The notes under the pieces were generated by a model. The model saw only the letters and a list, made by a program, of their open reading frames with translations, was not told where the DNA came from and made no database searches. Position numbers and translations under genes: made by a program. From assembly GCF_013393905.1 (NCBI RefSeq), contig NZ_CP040272.1, forward strand, positions 7,015,501 through 7,079,500: 64,000 nucleotides of DNA, written 5' to 3'. Shown here in pieces: positions 43,920-52,130 of this stretch; position 1 is the first letter of the stretch; each line of letters begins with the position of its first letter. The DNA is from Nostoc sp. C052. GTDB taxonomy: Bacteria; Cyanobacteriota; Cyanobacteriia; Cyanobacteriales; Nostocaceae.

Positions 43920-44231
43920 TTAAGCGTTAAGCGCTTCTTCTTGATGGGTTTCGATAACACAGTCAGAAGTAGGATATGCAACGCACGTAAGAACCCATCC
44001 CTGGTCAATTTGCTCGTTGTCTAAGAAGTTCTGATCGTCTTGGTTAACGGTACCTGAAATCAGCTTCCCGGTGCAGGTAGAGCAAGAACCAGAGTTACAG
44101 GAATAGGGCAAGTCCAGGTGATATTCTTCGTTAGCGATCTCTAGGATGTACTCATCATCAGGGACTTCAATTACGTGTTCACCTGCATGCTCACCTTCTG
44201 GGATACGTAATGTAACGTTGTAAGTTGGCAT
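43920..44231 (-). CDS. Plant-type [2Fe-2S] ferredoxin
   Basis: A 103-residue soluble electron carrier. Cluster ligands are PYSCNSGSCSTCTGKL (C-x4-C-x2-C) and the fourth Cys in GWVLTCVAYP, the standard pattern. The N-terminal MPTYNVTLRIPEGEHAGEHV has a slightly extended loop compared with PetF, and SGSCSTC instead of AGACSTC resembles FdxH-like and other specialised ferredoxins. No nif gene is near, so its partner is unknown. The gene has its own upstream region; hemD ends about 100 bases farther, on the same strand but upstream. Confidence 0.93.
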   Translation of the reverse strand: MPTYNVTLRIPEGEHAGEHVIEVPDDEYILEIANEEYHLDLPYSCNSGSCSTCTGKLISGTVNQDDQNFLDNEQIDQGWVLTCVAYPTSDCVIETHQEEALNA

Positions 44232-44334
44232 ATAAAAATTCCTAACTCAATATAAACTCCATTTTTGATACTACGGGTTTATGTGCTGCTAGTCTAGAGT
44301 CAAATGTCGTTAATTAATCTATATCTTGAGGCAG

Positions 44335-45189
44335 TTAGTGTGAGTTGGAAGTGAGAGTAAAAAATGCTGCGATCGCTTCAGCAAATCCCTGAAATGAACT
44401 ATAGTCTTTAGACACGATCGAAACATTCATACCCAACTTTTGAGCATTAGCAGTTGTATAAGGGCCGAAACATGCAATAATACAGCCTTGATAATCGCTT
44501 TGTGAGTTAACCATTGTCAAAAAGCTTTCTACCTCTGCTGTGCTACTGAAGGCTATTACATTGATAATTCCTTGACGTATCAGATTTAATTCCACACCAT
44601 AGATACTTTTGTCTAAACCCTGCGTAATATAAGTGGGTACGCGAGTTATTTCTATACCCAATTTCTGCAAATCCTTAATTAAATTGGGTACGACATCAGG
44701 CTCAGGTAAACCAACAACTTCTGGAGCAGGTATTAGGACTTTTTTCTCTTGAATTTGCGGAATTTTCGCTAGTTCAGCCACAATTCCGGCTGGACTAGGT
44801 TCTGTTGGGATTAAATCTACCTTGCCACAAAAAGCTAATAAGCTTTCTGCATCTTTTCCTAAAGCACATAAGTGACATTTTTGCACTACAGATATAGGAA
44901 TATTCAAATCATTCATGCGGTGAAAAAATGCAGTGATGCCGTTTCTACTTGTAAAGACAATCCAATCAAATTTGTCTATGTGGTTTAGAGCAGCATCTAA
45001 CTGATTGTAGTTTGATAAATAGCAGGTTTCGATAGTAGGCATGAAAATAGGTAAACCACCTTGTTTGATGATTTGTTCGGATAACCTATAAGCATAGTTT
45101 CTTGGTGCTGTTACTAAAATTCTCTTGCCATCTAGAGGTAATTTGCTAGATGGAGTGAGCAAGTTAATTTCTCTTGATTGGGTGTCCAT
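44335..45189 (-). CDS. hemD: Uroporphyrinogen-III synthase
   Basis: Closes hydroxymethylbilane with inversion of ring D to make uroporphyrinogen III. The 284-residue, low-conservation protein shows the typical landmarks: LDGKRILVTAPRNYAYRLSE near the start, LNHIDKFDWIVFTSRNGITA (the FTSxNG motif), LCALGKDAESLL, KVLIPAPEVVGLPEPDVVPN, TRVPTYIT, and near the C-terminus NVIAFSSTAEVESFL and IIACFGPYTTANAQKLG. The last two are the second (SS) and third (GP-TA) signature blocks. It reads toward the ferredoxin gene, 103 bases upstream of it, so it may be co-transcribed with it. An AGAGACGTGATGAATCGCCG hairpin lies just upstream of its start. Confidence 0.9.
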   Translation of the reverse strand: MDTQSREINLLTPSSKLPLDGKRILVTAPRNYAYRLSEQIIKQGGLPIFMPTIETCYLSNYNQLDAALNHIDKFDWIVFTSRNGITAFFHRMNDLNIPISVVQKCHLCALGKDAESLLAFCGKVDLIPTEPSPAGIVAELAKIPQIQEKKVLIPAPEVVGLPEPDVVPNLIKDLQKLGIEITRVPTYITQGLDKSIYGVELNLIRQGIINVIAFSSTAEVESFLTMVNSQSDYQGCIIACFGPYTTANAQKLGMNVSIVSKDYSSFQGFAEAIAAFFTLTSNSH

Positions 45190-45357
45190 TTGTTTAAGTC
45201 TCGCTTTGGTTAAGTCAAGAGACGTGATGAATCGCCGTCTCTACAATAATTAGTCCTAGCCATTTTTCTAGGATGAATTCTCCCCATTTTTCCGATGCCA
45301 TCTGTGTTGAAAAAACGGCACGATATGAACATCTAAGAACATTGGCGGAAAAATCTT

Positions 45358-46269
45358 ATGTCTTCATTACTGGCTTTGTCCAACAGTTTAGCTGACACCG
45401 TAGAAGAAGCTGGAAGTGCTGTAGTTGCCGTAAATGGAGGTACACGTCTTTCTCAAAGTGGTATTCACTGGCGTAATGGCATTATTGTTACCTCTGATGA
45501 GTCTCTCCAGCGCTATGACAACATCACCATTACGTTATCAAATAGTACTACTGCACCAGTAACACTCGTTGGTCATGACTCTAGCACTGATATAGCTGTT
45601 TTTAAACTAGAAAATGCAGAAATACCTGTGGCAAAAGTTGGTGATGCCAAAACCCTCAAAGTTGGTCATCTGATTCTAGGACTGGCAAGAGGTAGCGAAG
45701 GTGACTTAAGGGCGGCGATGGGTGCAGTCAGCGTGGTTAGCGGTGCTTGGCGAAGTATGAATGGTGGGAATATTGACCAATTCATCCGCCCAGACATCAC
45801 CCTTTATTCTGGCTTTGCAGGCGGGCCGCTGGTAGATGCTGCGGGTTTTGTGGTAGGCATGAATACATCAGGGCGGCGTGGTACTGCTCTAACAATTCCC
45901 ACTGCTACAATCGATCGCGTGGTTGATCAATTAGTAGCAAAAGGACGCATTTCTAAGGGCTACTTGGGTCTGGGAATGCAGCCTGTACGTTTACCAAAGA
46001 ATCTAAAAACTGCTCTCAATTTAAGTTCGGCAACTGGGGTAATTGTTGTCAATGTTGAGGCTGCGGGGCCTGCTGATAATGCAGGTGTGCTGCTTGGCGA
46101 TGTTTTGGTAACGTTCGATGGCGTAACTGTTGGCGATACAGGTGATGTACTGGCGTTGCTTAATAGTAGCGATCGCATTGGTAAAGCTGTGAACGTGCAA
46201 CTTGTCCGGGGTGGAGTGTTAATTGAGTTAGCGATCGCAGTTGGCGAACGACCTATTAAGGAGGAATAA
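45358..46269 (+). CDS. HtrA/DegP-like protein with lost catalytic residues (pseudoprotease)
   Basis: A 303-residue trypsin-fold plus PDZ protein without signal peptide, so cytoplasmic. Aligned by eye with the active neighbour, the position of the catalytic His (TNAHV) holds Glu48 (IIVTSDESL), Asp78 is kept (HDSSTDIAVFKL), and the catalytic Ser (GNSGGPL) is Ala154 (SGFAGGPLVDAAG). The PDZ domain spans about 200-290 with KGYLGLGMQPVRLPKN, GVIVVNVEAAGPADNAGVLL and GDVLVTFDGVTVGD. With two triad residues gone it cannot cleave peptides, yet the fold is well kept, suggesting a binding or regulatory role. The next gene, 143 bases downstream, is the intact paralogue. Confidence 0.88.
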   Translation: MSSLLALSNSLADTVEEAGSAVVAVNGGTRLSQSGIHWRNGIIVTSDESLQRYDNITITLSNSTTAPVTLVGHDSSTDIAVFKLENAEIPVAKVGDAKTLKVGHLILGLARGSEGDLRAAMGAVSVVSGAWRSMNGGNIDQFIRPDITLYSGFAGGPLVDAAGFVVGMNTSGRRGTALTIPTATIDRVVDQLVAKGRISKGYLGLGMQPVRLPKNLKTALNLSSATGVIVVNVEAAGPADNAGVLLGDVLVTFDGVTVGDTGDVLALLNSSDRIGKAVNVQLVRGGVLIELAIAVGERPIKEE

Positions 46270-46412
46270 CAATTCAAAATTCAAAATTCAAAATTAAATT
46301 CAGCCACCTAGAAAGGGTGAGGTTTTTACCTACCTTGGGAAACAAGGATTCTTTCTCGTGCGAACGCTTCAGTTCACTAACTTTACTTTGACATAGGGAA
46401 AAATTGCATAAC

Positions 46413-47249
46413 ATGGCAAACACAGCATTAACTAACATCGCTGCTGAATTGACAGAGGTAGCTGGTAAACTCCGCGATCGCACTGTCAAAGTCAAAAGTG
46501 GCTCTTTGGGAGTCGGTTCTGGTGTAATTTGGCAACCGGACGGACTGATTATCACTAATGCCCATGTGGCAACTAGCAGCCGCGCAACTGTGGAACTGGC
46601 AGATGGAAGGGTATTTGATGCGGTGCGTACCCAATTTGATCCACAGCAGGATTTAGCAGCCCTGAAAATTGTTGCCACTAATTTAACTGCTGCAACAATT
46701 GGTAATTCTGAGGCGCTACGAGTGGGTGAATTAGTTTTGGCAGTGGGTAATCCCTTTGCTGAAAGTGGTGCTGTGACAACTGGAATTATCTATGCAAATA
46801 ATCCACGGGCTGTTATGGCTGATTTGCAGTTGTATCCTGGTAATTCTGGGGGGCCACTTGCTGATTGTCAAGGCCTTGTCGTGGGAATTAACACGATGAT
46901 TGTTAATGGTTTAGCTGTGGCAGTTCCTAGCAACACCGTTGAGCGTTTTTTACAGGAAAATAGTCGTCCACAACTGGGAGTTACACTGCAACCGGTGCTT
47001 TTAGGTAGGCGTAGCTTGGGCTTATTAGTATTGTCAATTTTACCTAATAGTGCGGCGGAAACTGCTGGTGTGCAAATTGGCGATGTTTTAATTGGAGTTT
47101 CGGGGCGATTATTCACTACCATGAATGATTTAAGCAAATATCTCCATGAGAGTAAAGGATCTGTGCCGCTACAACTCCTACGCGGTAGGCAGCAATTCGT
47201 GATTTATGTTGCAGTACAAGCTGGGAAAACTGCTGTGGAGGCGACATGA
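46413..47249 (+). CDS. HtrA/DegP-like serine protease with PDZ domain
   Basis: A 278-residue S1C protease. The catalytic triad is complete: His51 (GLIITNAHVATSS), Asp80 (DPQQDLAALKI) and Ser145 (LYPGNSGGPLADCQG). The PDZ domain follows at about 180-270 (QLGVTLQPVLLGRRSLGLLV, SAAETAGVQIGDVLIGVSGR). There is no signal peptide, unusual for HtrA proteins, so it probably acts in the cytoplasm. I chose the ATG at 46413; a TTG three codons earlier is possible. The stop codon overlaps the start of the regulator gene (ATGA). The pseudoprotease gene lies directly upstream in the same direction. Confidence 0.92.
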   Translation: MANTALTNIAAELTEVAGKLRDRTVKVKSGSLGVGSGVIWQPDGLIITNAHVATSSRATVELADGRVFDAVRTQFDPQQDLAALKIVATNLTAATIGNSEALRVGELVLAVGNPFAESGAVTTGIIYANNPRAVMADLQLYPGNSGGPLADCQGLVVGINTMIVNGLAVAVPSNTVERFLQENSRPQLGVTLQPVLLGRRSLGLLVLSILPNSAAETAGVQIGDVLIGVSGRLFTTMNDLSKYLHESKGSVPLQLLRGRQQFVIYVAVQAGKTAVEAT

Positions 47250-47878
47250 TTCGGGTAATGGTTGTTGCCACTTCCCCTGTAGTCCGGGCAGGGTTATCAG
47301 CTGTGGTGACAACCAATCCTCGGCTGACGGTTGTGGGGAGTGCATCCGATTTGGATGTATTGGCAAGGGAAGTTGAGCAATTACAACCAGATGTGGTGCT
47401 GGTAGATTTGAGTGGTAATCTGCAACAATCGGTATGGGAAAAATTGCTGGTCATTCAAGAACAGCAATATCCATTAGGCACGATCGTCATTGTTGAGGAA
47501 CTCGACAGCATCGACTTAGAAACGGCATTACATTCTGGTATCCGGGGAATATTACCCAGTACCAGCACGGAGTCAGAAATTGTTGCGGCTGTAGAAGCGA
47601 TCGCTTTTGGTTTGCTGGTGCTGCACCCGGATGCTGTAGAATTACTGTCTATCCGCGAAAAAGTGGTAACGAATCCCGTACAAACCTTGACACCAAGAGA
47701 GATAGAGGTTTTAGGAATGCTTGGATCTGGGTTGGGAAATAAAGCGATCGCTAAAAGCCTACATATTTCTGAGCATACCGTCAAATTTCATCTCTCATCA
47801 ATTTTTCAAAAGCTCAGTGTCTCTAGCCGCACCGAGGCTGTTGCTGTAGGAGTGCGACTCGGTTTGATTATGCTTTGA
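47246..47878 (+). CDS. NarL/LuxR-family response regulator with atypical receiver
   Basis: A 210-residue DNA-binding regulator. The receiver domain (1-120) keeps the phospho-acceptor position Asp54 (VVLVDLSGN), but the acidic pair expected near residues 8-10 is replaced (VMVVATSPVV), and the conserved Lys is replaced in GIRGILPSTSTESEI. Phosphorylation control is therefore doubtful. The C-terminal LuxR helix-turn-helix (145-205) is canonical: LTPREIEVLGMLGSGLGNKA, then LHISEHTVKFHLSSIFQKL. It overlaps the protease stop by four bases (ATGA), so it is translationally coupled to it. No histidine kinase gene is adjacent. Confidence 0.9.
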   Translation: MIRVMVVATSPVVRAGLSAVVTTNPRLTVVGSASDLDVLAREVEQLQPDVVLVDLSGNLQQSVWEKLLVIQEQQYPLGTIVIVEELDSIDLETALHSGIRGILPSTSTESEIVAAVEAIAFGLLVLHPDAVELLSIREKVVTNPVQTLTPREIEVLGMLGSGLGNKAIAKSLHISEHTVKFHLSSIFQKLSVSSRTEAVAVGVRLGLIML

Positions 47879-47948
47879 TCGATCAAATGATGACATACAG
47901 CCTCCAATCAGGTCATGGTGTATGTATCAGATTTGATTCATCACTTGT

Positions 47949-49178
47949 ATGAACATTTTAATGCTATCTTCCACTTTTCCCTACCCACCAACACGCGGGG
48001 GAACCCAAGTTAGGACATTTAATTTACTTAAGTATCTCAGTCAACGCCATACTGTCACCCTTGCAACTCAACGCGAGGGTGATGTTACAGACGCAGAAAT
48101 CGCCGGATTACGCGATTGCGTCGATCATTTAGCCATTTTTGAACGCCCGCCAGATTCTCAAACCGCTGGAATATTCCAGAAAATTCAGCGATTTGGGAGA
48201 TTTTTACAACAGGGAACACCGCCAAGCGTACTTAATCGCTACTCAATTGAGATGCAAACATGGATTAATAACTGGGTGGAAGCGGGAAAATGTGATGTAA
48301 TTACCTGCGAACATAGCGTCAATGAAATTTATATCCAATCGCATTTTCAGAAACAGCTAAAAACCATAGTTAATGTTCATAGTTCTGTTTACGCTACCTG
48401 TCGGAACCAGCTAGCAACAGGCATTTCCGAAAATTCCCTGAGAGATAAAATTAATCTGCCACTTTTACGGCGTTATGAGCAAAGCTACTGCGCTAAATTT
48501 TCAGCAATTGTGGCAACAACTGAAGAAGATAAAATTCAGCTACAAGAATTTAACCCCAATAGTGAAATTACAGTTATTCCCAATGGTGTAGATTTAGTTG
48601 CTTTCCCCAACCGTACCACCGATCCCGGAGGACATCGCTTAATTTTCATTGGTGCGATGGATAATTTAGCAAATATTGATGCTGTCTGTTTTTTCAGCAA
48701 CGAAGTTTTGCCAGAAATCCAAAAATTGTATCCCGATACAACTTTCGATATTGTCGGTTCTCATCCAGTTCCAGAAGTTTTAGCACTCGCTCAAAAACCA
48801 GGAATTAATGTACTTGGGCGTGTACCTTCGATGGCAGAATATTTACACCAAGCCACTATCTGCGTTGTATCGATGCGGACTGGGTTTGGTATTAAAAATA
48901 AAACTTTAGAAGCAATGGCAGCTGGCATACCTGTAGTAGCGAGCGATCGCGGCTTAGAAGGGTTAGCTGTAGATGTTACTAATCATCCACTTAGGGCATT
49001 ACGGGCAAATAAACCGACAGAATACGTCACCGCTATTAGTCAACTATTCGATCGTCCACATCTGCGTTCAGAATTGTCTCACAACGGCAGACAACTGGTA
49101 GAAACAGAATTCACTTGGGATATTGCGGGTAAAAGCTATGAACGAGTTTGTCTTGGGAAAAGTAATCGTAATTCGTAA
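47949..49178 (+). CDS. Glycosyltransferase, GT4-like (GT-B fold)
   Basis: A 409-residue enzyme predicted to build a cell-surface or exopolysaccharide. It starts MNILMLSSTFPYPPTRGGTQ with the glycine-rich loop of the N-terminal Rossmann domain, then VNVHSSVYATCR and VATTEEDKIQLQEFNPNSEI. The C-terminal domain carries VIPNGVDLVAFPNR, RLIFIGAMDNLANIDAVCFF, NVLGRVPSMAEYLHQATICV, and the donor-binding GIKNKTLEAMAAGIPVVASD with the E-x7-E-like arrangement reduced to one Glu. The donor sugar is unknown. It lies 70 bases after the regulator gene on the same strand, possibly co-transcribed. Confidence 0.88.
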   Translation: MNILMLSSTFPYPPTRGGTQVRTFNLLKYLSQRHTVTLATQREGDVTDAEIAGLRDCVDHLAIFERPPDSQTAGIFQKIQRFGRFLQQGTPPSVLNRYSIEMQTWINNWVEAGKCDVITCEHSVNEIYIQSHFQKQLKTIVNVHSSVYATCRNQLATGISENSLRDKINLPLLRRYEQSYCAKFSAIVATTEEDKIQLQEFNPNSEITVIPNGVDLVAFPNRTTDPGGHRLIFIGAMDNLANIDAVCFFSNEVLPEIQKLYPDTTFDIVGSHPVPEVLALAQKPGINVLGRVPSMAEYLHQATICVVSMRTGFGIKNKTLEAMAAGIPVVASDRGLEGLAVDVTNHPLRALRANKPTEYVTAISQLFDRPHLRSELSHNGRQLVETEFTWDIAGKSYERVCLGKSNRNS

Positions 49179-49556
49179 TGACGCTCTCTACGAGACCTTC
49201 CCCGCAGGGGTACACGCAATACTGTTCGATTAAGCATTTTTAACTTGAAATTGGGTTTGGGGAAAAGGTTAAGGGGTAAAGGTTAAAGGTTTTTCTTTTC
49301 CCTTTTCCCCTTAACCGAAAGGTATTAGGGGTACGCGGACTCGCTACCGCTACGCTAACGTAATTTCAAGCTACAGCTCCCCGAATCTCAAAGAAGTTGG
49401 GGATCTTATTTCTCAATAGATAAATTCTAATTGTTCTTTATTGTCAGAATAGGATAAATATGTGGAGAGACGTTGCAATGCAACGTCTCTACATCGGTAG
49501 TGCAAATTATCTGATCTAAATCGTATTGGTTTTTAGTTAGCTTTTGAATCAGCACG
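49179..49556. other. Intergenic region with low-complexity and palindromic repeats
   Basis: Contains a GGGGAAAAGGTTAAGGGG / CCCTTTTCCCCTTAACC hairpin (about 49258-49318), a GGGTACGCGGACTCGCTACC stretch, and the perfect palindrome AGAGACGTTGCA-A-TGCAACGTCTCT at 49466-49490. The last could serve as bidirectional terminator between convergent genes. No gene. Confidence 0.6.
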
Positions 49557-49841
49557 TTAATTATTGTCAAACCTAGTCGAACACCCTAACACAAGTAATT
49601 TCTTCTGCTTCTGGCGCTGATTTTTATGCTTGAGGGTAGTCAAATAATTATCAACGTAGCGAAAAGCAGCTGCACAGTCGTAATCAGCAATGGCTATAGC
49701 TTGTAAGAATACCTTTGGGGGAATTTCAAACCCTAAAAATTTGTCTGTTAAAATTAGTAAATCTTCGTCCGTGGCTGGGAACGTAGTTTCTTCTGCCCCT
49801 TCTGAATCAGAAAATATATCATCAATTAATGCTCTGTACAC
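49557..49841 (-). CDS. Small conserved hypothetical protein, start inside upstream gene
   Basis: A 94-residue acidic protein of unknown function starting (GTG) VYRALIDDIFSDSEGAEETT, with helical blocks LLILTDKFLGFEIPPKVFLQ and AIADYDCAAAFRYVDNYLTT and a basic tail. I place the start at a GTG because GGAGG sits six bases upstream, an ideal ribosome site, whereas the longer frame has none. The first 20 bases then overlap the end of the upstream gene, so the two are probably translationally coupled. Confidence 0.6.
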   Translation of the reverse strand: MYRALIDDIFSDSEGAEETTFPATDEDLLILTDKFLGFEIPPKVFLQAIAIADYDCAAAFRYVDNYLTTLKHKNQRQKQKKLLVLGCSTRFDNN

Positions 49842-50067
49842 TTTGTACCTCCCCAAAAGCATAAGATGCAAAGCCTGTGATAAAGTTTAGCTGCTGATCG
49901 CGAGTTTGTAAGTTAACTGGGAGTTCATTACCAGGACATCCGATCTCTCGTAGAATCTCCAAACAATAAGCACCGAGTTGAGTGTATGGAGCTTGCTCCA
50001 ATTCTTGAGCTACTTCTAGAGCCATCTCCAGATTGACTTGGATAACCGTCTTTACAGGGTTGGTCAT
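49822..50067 (-). CDS. Small conserved hypothetical protein
   Basis: An 81-residue soluble protein starting MTNPVKTVIQVNLEMALEVA, followed by QELEQAPYTQLGAYCLEILR and GNELPVNLQTRDQQLNFITG. It is helical and acidic, with no recognised domain. The ATG at 50067 is preferred to a GTG two codons earlier. The end overlaps the start of the next small gene by 20 bases. Such tiny overlapping pairs often encode interacting proteins, but nothing shows a toxin-antitoxin relation here. Confidence 0.6.
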   Translation of the reverse strand: MTNPVKTVIQVNLEMALEVAQELEQAPYTQLGAYCLEILREIGCPGNELPVNLQTRDQQLNFITGFASYAFGEVQSVQSIN

Positions 50068-50495
50068 AAACACGCCCTAATAAACTGGATGCTCTAAGTT
50101 TTGATCACAAGTACGAATAGCGTAACGGTGTTTTTGCGGAATTTATGAAGAAGGGAAATTAAAATATCAGCGCATTTGCGGTAATGTATCCGCAGTTAAT
50201 GCAAACTAGGCAAAAAACTAGACAATTCCCAGCTAGGTGCGTAGGCGTAGTCCGTCGGAGACATCGCCCTTCCCATTTGCATACCCCTACTCTTAAGGAA
50301 ACTAGCAAAAGGTGTCGTTGGCGCACCCTCTGTAAAGAATTGCGATCGCTCTCCCTAATACGTATCTATTTGCATAGACGATATAAATCGTACAACATAA
50401 TTGTTAGTACATCTACTGCTATGGCAACGCGATCGCTGCTTGTGGTGGATACTTATCAACATTAACTAAACATTAACTAACAATTTCACTCAACA
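50068..50495. other. Intergenic region upstream of the small gene pair
   Basis: Must hold the promoter of the small genes on the minus strand. A TAGGCGTAGTCCGTCGGAGA segment near 50240 looks like a dispersed Nostoc repeat. No convincing gene. Confidence 0.4.
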
Positions 50496-51932
50496 CTATT
50501 GAAAGTTTTTTTGCTGCTGATAACGCTGTTTAAACTGCTGTTGTTGTATTTTATGATCCACAATTGGATCGGGATAGCCAACAGCATGACGTTCTAAAGG
50601 TGGAATTTTACCAGTAACTAAATATTCTGTATCTACAGACCGCAATTCTGATACCCATTGCCGAATATATTCGCCATCTGGATCGAATTTTTGTGTTTGA
50701 CTGGCTGGGTTGAAAATTCGCACAGGTTTGGGGTCCATACCACTAGAAGCACTCCATTGCCAGCCACCATTATTCGCAGATAAATCTCCGTCAATCAACT
50801 TCTGCATAAAATATTTTTCTCCCAATTGGGGATTAATTAGCAAGTCTTTAGTAAGAAAACTGGCGACAATCATCCGACAACGGTTGTGCATCCAGCCGCT
50901 TTCATTTAACTGGCGCATTGCTGCATCCACAATGGGGTAGCCTGTTCTCCCTTCACACCAAGCTTGGAAATGTGCTTCGTTAGTTTCCCAGGGAAAGTTT
51001 TTAAATGTGTCGCGGAAAGCACCATCAGCTAATTCGGGAAAGTTATACATTGCGTGTTGATAAAACTCCCGCCAAGCTAATTCTTGTTGCCATGTGCGGA
51101 TATTAACTGCTGTTTCTTCACTGCGGCTATTTTCTAGTGCTTCTATAGTGGCTTGCCAAATAGTGCGAATGCCAATTACCCCAAATTTTAAAGCTGCACT
51201 CAGTTGTGATGTACCCTCAACTGCGGGGAAATTTCGCTGTTCTTGGTATTCAGTAATCGCTTTATTAGTAAATTCCTCCAGCAGTTCTTGCGCTGCCGCC
51301 TCTCCCGGTGAAATAATCAATTGTTCATCCCAAATAAACCCTAAATCTTTCGCTGAAGGTAATGCGATCGCTCCTCCAAGTTTGGCAATTTTCTGTTCAG
51401 CTTCCGTTAATCCCTCAACATTTTGTAGTGTTTCTACTGGTTGAACCTTTGGCTTAGTAATCCAATTTTTCCAGAAGGGAGTATAAACTGTGTAAGGACT
51501 GTTACCACCCGTGCGGATCTCATCTGGAGAGTTGAGGATTTGATCCCAATTTTGGTTAAGAAACTCAATGCCTTTTTCTTTGAGGGCATTTATAACTGTG
51601 CGATCGCGTTCTTGTGAATAAGGTTCTACATCCCAATTCCAAAAAACAGCTTTGGCATTTATTGCCTCTGCTAAAGCTGGTATCACTTGTACAGGATCGC
51701 CGCGGAGTATTAACAACTGGCTACCAGCTTGAGCATATCGTTCTTGGAGTTTCTGTAAACAGCCAATCATATAAGTTACTCTCACAGGAGCAACATCATC
51801 CCGTTCCAGAATATTCGGATCGAGGCAAAACACGCCCACCACCTTCGGACTCCGCCGTTTTGCCGCAGCTAGTCCCGTATTATCAGAAATGCGTAAATCG
51901 CGCCGATGCCAAAATAGAATTAAGTCAGACAT
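50496..51932 (-). CDS. phr: Deoxyribodipyrimidine photolyase (class I, CPD)
   Basis: Light-driven repair of cyclobutane pyrimidine dimers using FADH- and an antenna cofactor. The 478 residues match the cyanobacterial class I enzyme. The N-terminal antenna domain starts MSDLILFWHRRDLRISDNTG. The FAD domain has TWQQELAWREFYQHAMYNFP, GRTGYPIVDAAMRQLNESGW, MHNRCRMIVASFLTKDLLIN and the diagnostic NNGGWQWSASSGMDPKPVRI before FNPASQTQKFDPDGEYIRQW. I start at the internal ATG 51932, because the 17 upstream codons are not part of the family. The gene is monocistronic. Confidence 0.96.
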   Translation of the reverse strand: MSDLILFWHRRDLRISDNTGLAAAKRRSPKVVGVFCLDPNILERDDVAPVRVTYMIGCLQKLQERYAQAGSQLLILRGDPVQVIPALAEAINAKAVFWNWDVEPYSQERDRTVINALKEKGIEFLNQNWDQILNSPDEIRTGGNSPYTVYTPFWKNWITKPKVQPVETLQNVEGLTEAEQKIAKLGGAIALPSAKDLGFIWDEQLIISPGEAAAQELLEEFTNKAITEYQEQRNFPAVEGTSQLSAALKFGVIGIRTIWQATIEALENSRSEETAVNIRTWQQELAWREFYQHAMYNFPELADGAFRDTFKNFPWETNEAHFQAWCEGRTGYPIVDAAMRQLNESGWMHNRCRMIVASFLTKDLLINPQLGEKYFMQKLIDGDLSANNGGWQWSASSGMDPKPVRIFNPASQTQKFDPDGEYIRQWVSELRSVDTEYLVTGKIPPLERHAVGYPDPIVDHKIQQQQFKQRYQQQKNFQ

Positions 51933-52130
51933 TCCATGCTGCATATAGTTCACCCGTACTAGCTTAGATGCTTGTGGTACCAATGAGCATCATTCTGAGG
52001 ATAAATTTTTTAATGGAGACTGGGCACGGGGCATTGGGTATTAAACATATCCGAAAAAGAATTGTTTTGACGTAGCAGTGCTACGTCTCTACAAGGGTTA
52101 GGGTAACGCATCTTTAATTTCTAGAGGTGT

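Noticed and set aside
43920..44231. Heterocyst ferredoxin FdxH
   Set aside because: The cluster loop SGSCSTC is reminiscent, but the N-terminal loop differs and no nif genes are nearby; kept as unspecified ferredoxin.
49822..50067. Toxin-antitoxin pair
   Set aside because: Two small overlapping genes suggested it, but neither product shows a toxin fold, a DNA-binding motif or the usual charge pattern.
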